Shown: positions 5,792 through 7,361 of the stretch, in pieces | How positions within the stretch are numbered: position 1 is the stretch's first letter | Layout of the letters: the number at the start of each line of letters is the position of its first letter | Assembly: GCA_937922775.1 (NCBI GenBank) | Contig: CALAKE010000676.1 | Coordinates: forward strand, 1-7,361 | Reading direction: 5' to 3' | Length of the DNA stretch: 7,361 nucleotides | Origin: an uncultured bacterium | GTDB lineage: Bacteria > Acidobacteriota > UBA890 | Position numbers and translations under genes: made by a program | Notes under the pieces: model-generated | Database searches by the model: none | The model's input: the letters and a program-made list of their open reading frames with translations, nothing else | Told to the model about the DNA's origin: nothing

Positions 5792-7045
5792 ATGAGGATC
5801 TCGATCCGTACGGCAATCGTTGTTGCCATCACTCTCACTGCAGTCGTGGCGATGGCGCAGGAAGAGCCGGTCAAACTCAGAGAGTTGGCTGACCATCTGT
5901 ATTTGCTGAGCACCGATCAGGGCAGCTATACGACGAACACCATCGCTCTGGTTGGGGACGATGGCGTTCTACTGGTCGACACCCAGGCCTCGTCCGATGC
6001 GGCATATCTGAAAGAAGCCGTCGACAAGTTCGAGAAGGGGACTCCCAAGTACATCATCAACACGCATCGGCATGTCGAACATATTGGGGGCAACGCGATA
6101 TTCGGTGACGAGCCAATCGTGATCGCGCACGAGTTGGTTCCGAAGAAGCTGAAGAGCGGGTCCTACATTTTCAACGAGTTCCCGGAGGCAACCTTCCCCG
6201 ATATCACCCTGTCGGATTCGCTCACGCTCTACTTCAACGGCGAGCGAATCGAGCTTCATGCGCTTCCGGGGAGCCACGACGACAACGAGATCATCGTCCA
6301 CTTCACGAATGCCAAAGTCGTTCACCTCAGCTCTCTCGTGAACGGATTCAACTTCCCGTCGATCGATTCGCACGGCGATGTTCTCAAGTTTGCCGAGTGT
6401 GTCGCAGCCGCGATCGAGCTCCTGCCCGAGGACGTCATGATCGTCTCGGGTCACAACGACATCGGCACCTGGAGTGATCTCCGCACGTACCACGCCATGC
6501 TGACTGAAACGACGGAGATCGTCCGTGTCGCCCTCGCCGAAGGCAAGGACGTGGAGACGATCCAGAGCGAGAACCTACTCGGCGACTGGGAACGATACGC
6601 GGGAAGCTACGTTAGCCTCGATGCGTGGACCGAGTACCTAGCCGAAGGCCTCCAGCGCAGCGGACCCTTGAAGGAGCGAGCGTTCGTACCTCTCTACAAA
6701 GCCTGGAAGAGCGAAGGCGCCACGGCGGCAGTCGAGCTCTATCGCTCGCTGAAGCGTGATCATCCCGATGAATACCTGTTTGACGATGCCACCTTGCAGG
6801 CGAGTGGCAGCAAGCTGCTGGGAAACGGCCACTATCAGGCCGCCGTCGTGTTTCTCGAGGCAAACTTGCAGCTATATCCAGAAGCCGACTACACCTTCTA
6901 CACAAACTACCTGCTGGCCCGAGCTCACAACGAGCTGGGTGAGCGGGAGCTTGCGATCCAGTACTGCGAGAAGGCTCTGGAATTGAATCCCGAGTTTGCA
7001 GCGGCGACCAACTTCCTGCAGGAACTGAAGTGCCCCGGCAGTTGA
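5792..7045 (+). CDS. Exported metallo-beta-lactamase-fold hydrolase with TPR-like repeats and altered metal ligands
   Basis: A 417-residue protein. AAGGAG (5778-5783) lies eight bases before the ATG. Residues 1-22 are a Sec signal peptide (cleavage likely after AMA). The metallo-beta-lactamase domain spans about 30-225: TNTIALVGDDGVLLVDT, then THRHVEHIGGN (His92, His94, Glu96, His97), GSHDDNEII (His162), VVHLSSLVNGFNFPSID and SGHND (His221). The family normally reads HxHxDH and, at the fifth element, LGD with a bridging Asp. Here Glu96 and Ser181 stand in those places, so the second metal site is questionable. A helical segment (226-300) precedes TPR-like repeats (about 335-412, clearest in LLARAHNELGERELAIQYCEKALELNPEFAAA). 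It lacks the length and sterol-carrier domain expected of SdsA1-type alkylsulfatases, so that label should not be applied. Its neighbours suggest a hydrolase acting on sulfated or related compounds, but this is inference. Confidence 0.9.
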   Translation: MRISIRTAIVVAITLTAVVAMAQEEPVKLRELADHLYLLSTDQGSYTTNTIALVGDDGVLLVDTQASSDAAYLKEAVDKFEKGTPKYIINTHRHVEHIGGNAIFGDEPIVIAHELVPKKLKSGSYIFNEFPEATFPDITLSDSLTLYFNGERIELHALPGSHDDNEIIVHFTNAKVVHLSSLVNGFNFPSIDSHGDVLKFAECVAAAIELLPEDVMIVSGHNDIGTWSDLRTYHAMLTETTEIVRVALAEGKDVETIQSENLLGDWERYAGSYVSLDAWTEYLAEGLQRSGPLKERAFVPLYKAWKSEGATAAVELYRSLKRDHPDEYLFDDATLQASGSKLLGNGHYQAAVVFLEANLQLYPEADYTFYTNYLLARAHNELGERELAIQYCEKALELNPEFAAATNFLQELKCPGS

Positions 7046-7047
7046 CG

Positions 7048-7080
7048 GAGAGGCCTGAACTCTCGGCAGCGAATCGAGAG
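7048..7080 (+). promoter_or_regulatory. Competing short inverted repeats before the FGE-like gene
   Basis: GAGAG (7048-7052) can pair with CTCTC (7060-7064). Alternatively CTCTCG (7060-7065) can pair with CGAGAG (7075-7080), which touches the ribosome site AGAGGA (7079-7084). The arms are short, so this may be chance. If real, the second hairpin would lower translation of the downstream gene. Confidence 0.2.
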
Positions 7081-7091
7081 AGGAACAGCAC

Positions 7092-7361
7092 ATGACACGG
7101 ACTTCTATCGGTTTGTCGAAATCTGCGGGCGTCTCGGCATCTATCGGTCTCTCCTGGCTGCTAATGATTTGTCTCGTACTAATTTGTCTCTTGTCCTGCT
7201 CTGATAGCGCCTTGGATAGAGAGCCTGGTAGCGACCTATCTGGTAGCGACCCTTCCGGACGTGAGATGGCCGATCCCCCAATCAACATCGAGATGGTCTT
7301 CGTCCCTGGCGATACCTTCATGATGGGGGCCGTCAACGCAGACGATGAAATGCCTGTTCAC
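7092..7361 (+). CDS. FGE/SUMF1-fold lipoprotein, 3' end beyond window
   Basis: Ninety codons are open from ATG 7092 to the window edge, with AGAGGA seven bases before the start. Residues 20-36 are strongly hydrophobic and end in the lipobox LLSC, so Cys36 should be lipidated; a Ser/Gly/Asp-rich linker (37-60) follows. From residue 64 the sequence INIEMVFVPGDTFMMG, then DDEMPVH at 84-90, matches the opening of the formylglycine-generating-enzyme fold (pattern M..VPGG.F.MG.....E.P.H). Known bacterial FGE converts the sulfatase Cys to formylglycine in the cytoplasm, using oxygen and copper. Relatives with other jobs (EgtB-, PvdO- and GldK-like) share this fold, and some are exported. The neighbouring sulfatases make maturation attractive, but a lipoprotein location argues for caution, and the catalytic cysteines lie beyond the window. 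The first 160 bases contain several short direct repeats. The gene follows the metallohydrolase by 46 bases, probably in one operon. Confidence 0.82.
   Translation, partial: MTRTSIGLSKSAGVSASIGLSWLLMICLVLICLLSCSDSALDREPGSDLSGSDPSGREMADPPINIEMVFVPGDTFMMGAVNADDEMPVH

Noticed and set aside
5792..7045. SdsA1-type alkylsulfatase as the identity of the metallohydrolase
   Set aside because: The protein is too short, lacks the expected C-terminal sterol-carrier-like domain, and has substituted ligands. Only the fold is shared.

Overview
The window is 7,361 bases of GC-rich bacterial DNA. It holds seven protein genes, two of them cut by the window edges, and no RNA gene, insertion sequence, CRISPR array or recognisable origin. 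Three proteins carry a lipoprotein signal peptide with a Cys lipobox and two carry an ordinary Sec signal peptide. That points to a Gram-negative-type envelope in a bacterium that turns over sulfated compounds. Sulfatase-rich Planctomycetota, Acidobacteriota, Gemmatimonadota or Bacteroidota-like lineages would fit, but the sequence alone does not fix the phylum.

Left part (1-1392). An ankyrin-repeat lipoprotein gene runs leftwards off the window. It is separated by about 240 bases, containing a two-copy 39-bp tandem repeat, from a divergent type II toxin-antitoxin pair: a ribbon-helix-helix antitoxin and a PIN-domain (VapC-like) toxin overlapping by four bases. The antitoxin gene has a good promoter whose expected start point falls on the ATG. 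A perfect inverted repeat lies across the start codon, so the pair is probably leaderless and self-repressed.

Central part (1393-4919). Two divergent sulfatase genes share a 284-base upstream region. The left one is a lipoprotein with all expected active-site residues (CAPSR formylglycine motif) and resembles mucin-desulfating / N-sulfoglucosamine-type sulfatases. The right one is Sec-exported with a CTPTR motif. It has an unusual helical N-terminal extension and appears to lack the substrate-side histidine of the family.

Right part (4920-7361). A TetR-family repressor, behind a perfect 11-bp-arm operator, is followed on the same strand by an exported metallo-beta-lactamase-fold protein with TPR-like repeats. 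After that comes the start of a lipoprotein whose first globular residues match the formylglycine-generating-enzyme (FGE/SUMF1) fold. These three probably form one operon.

Taken together, the right two thirds looks like a sulfate-ester processing locus: two formylglycine sulfatases, an FGE-like protein, a metallohydrolase with substituted metal ligands, and a ligand-responsive repressor. The FGE-like protein and the metallohydrolase are both predicted to sit outside the cytoplasm, and both active-site questions are worth testing. The substrate cannot be named from the sequence.
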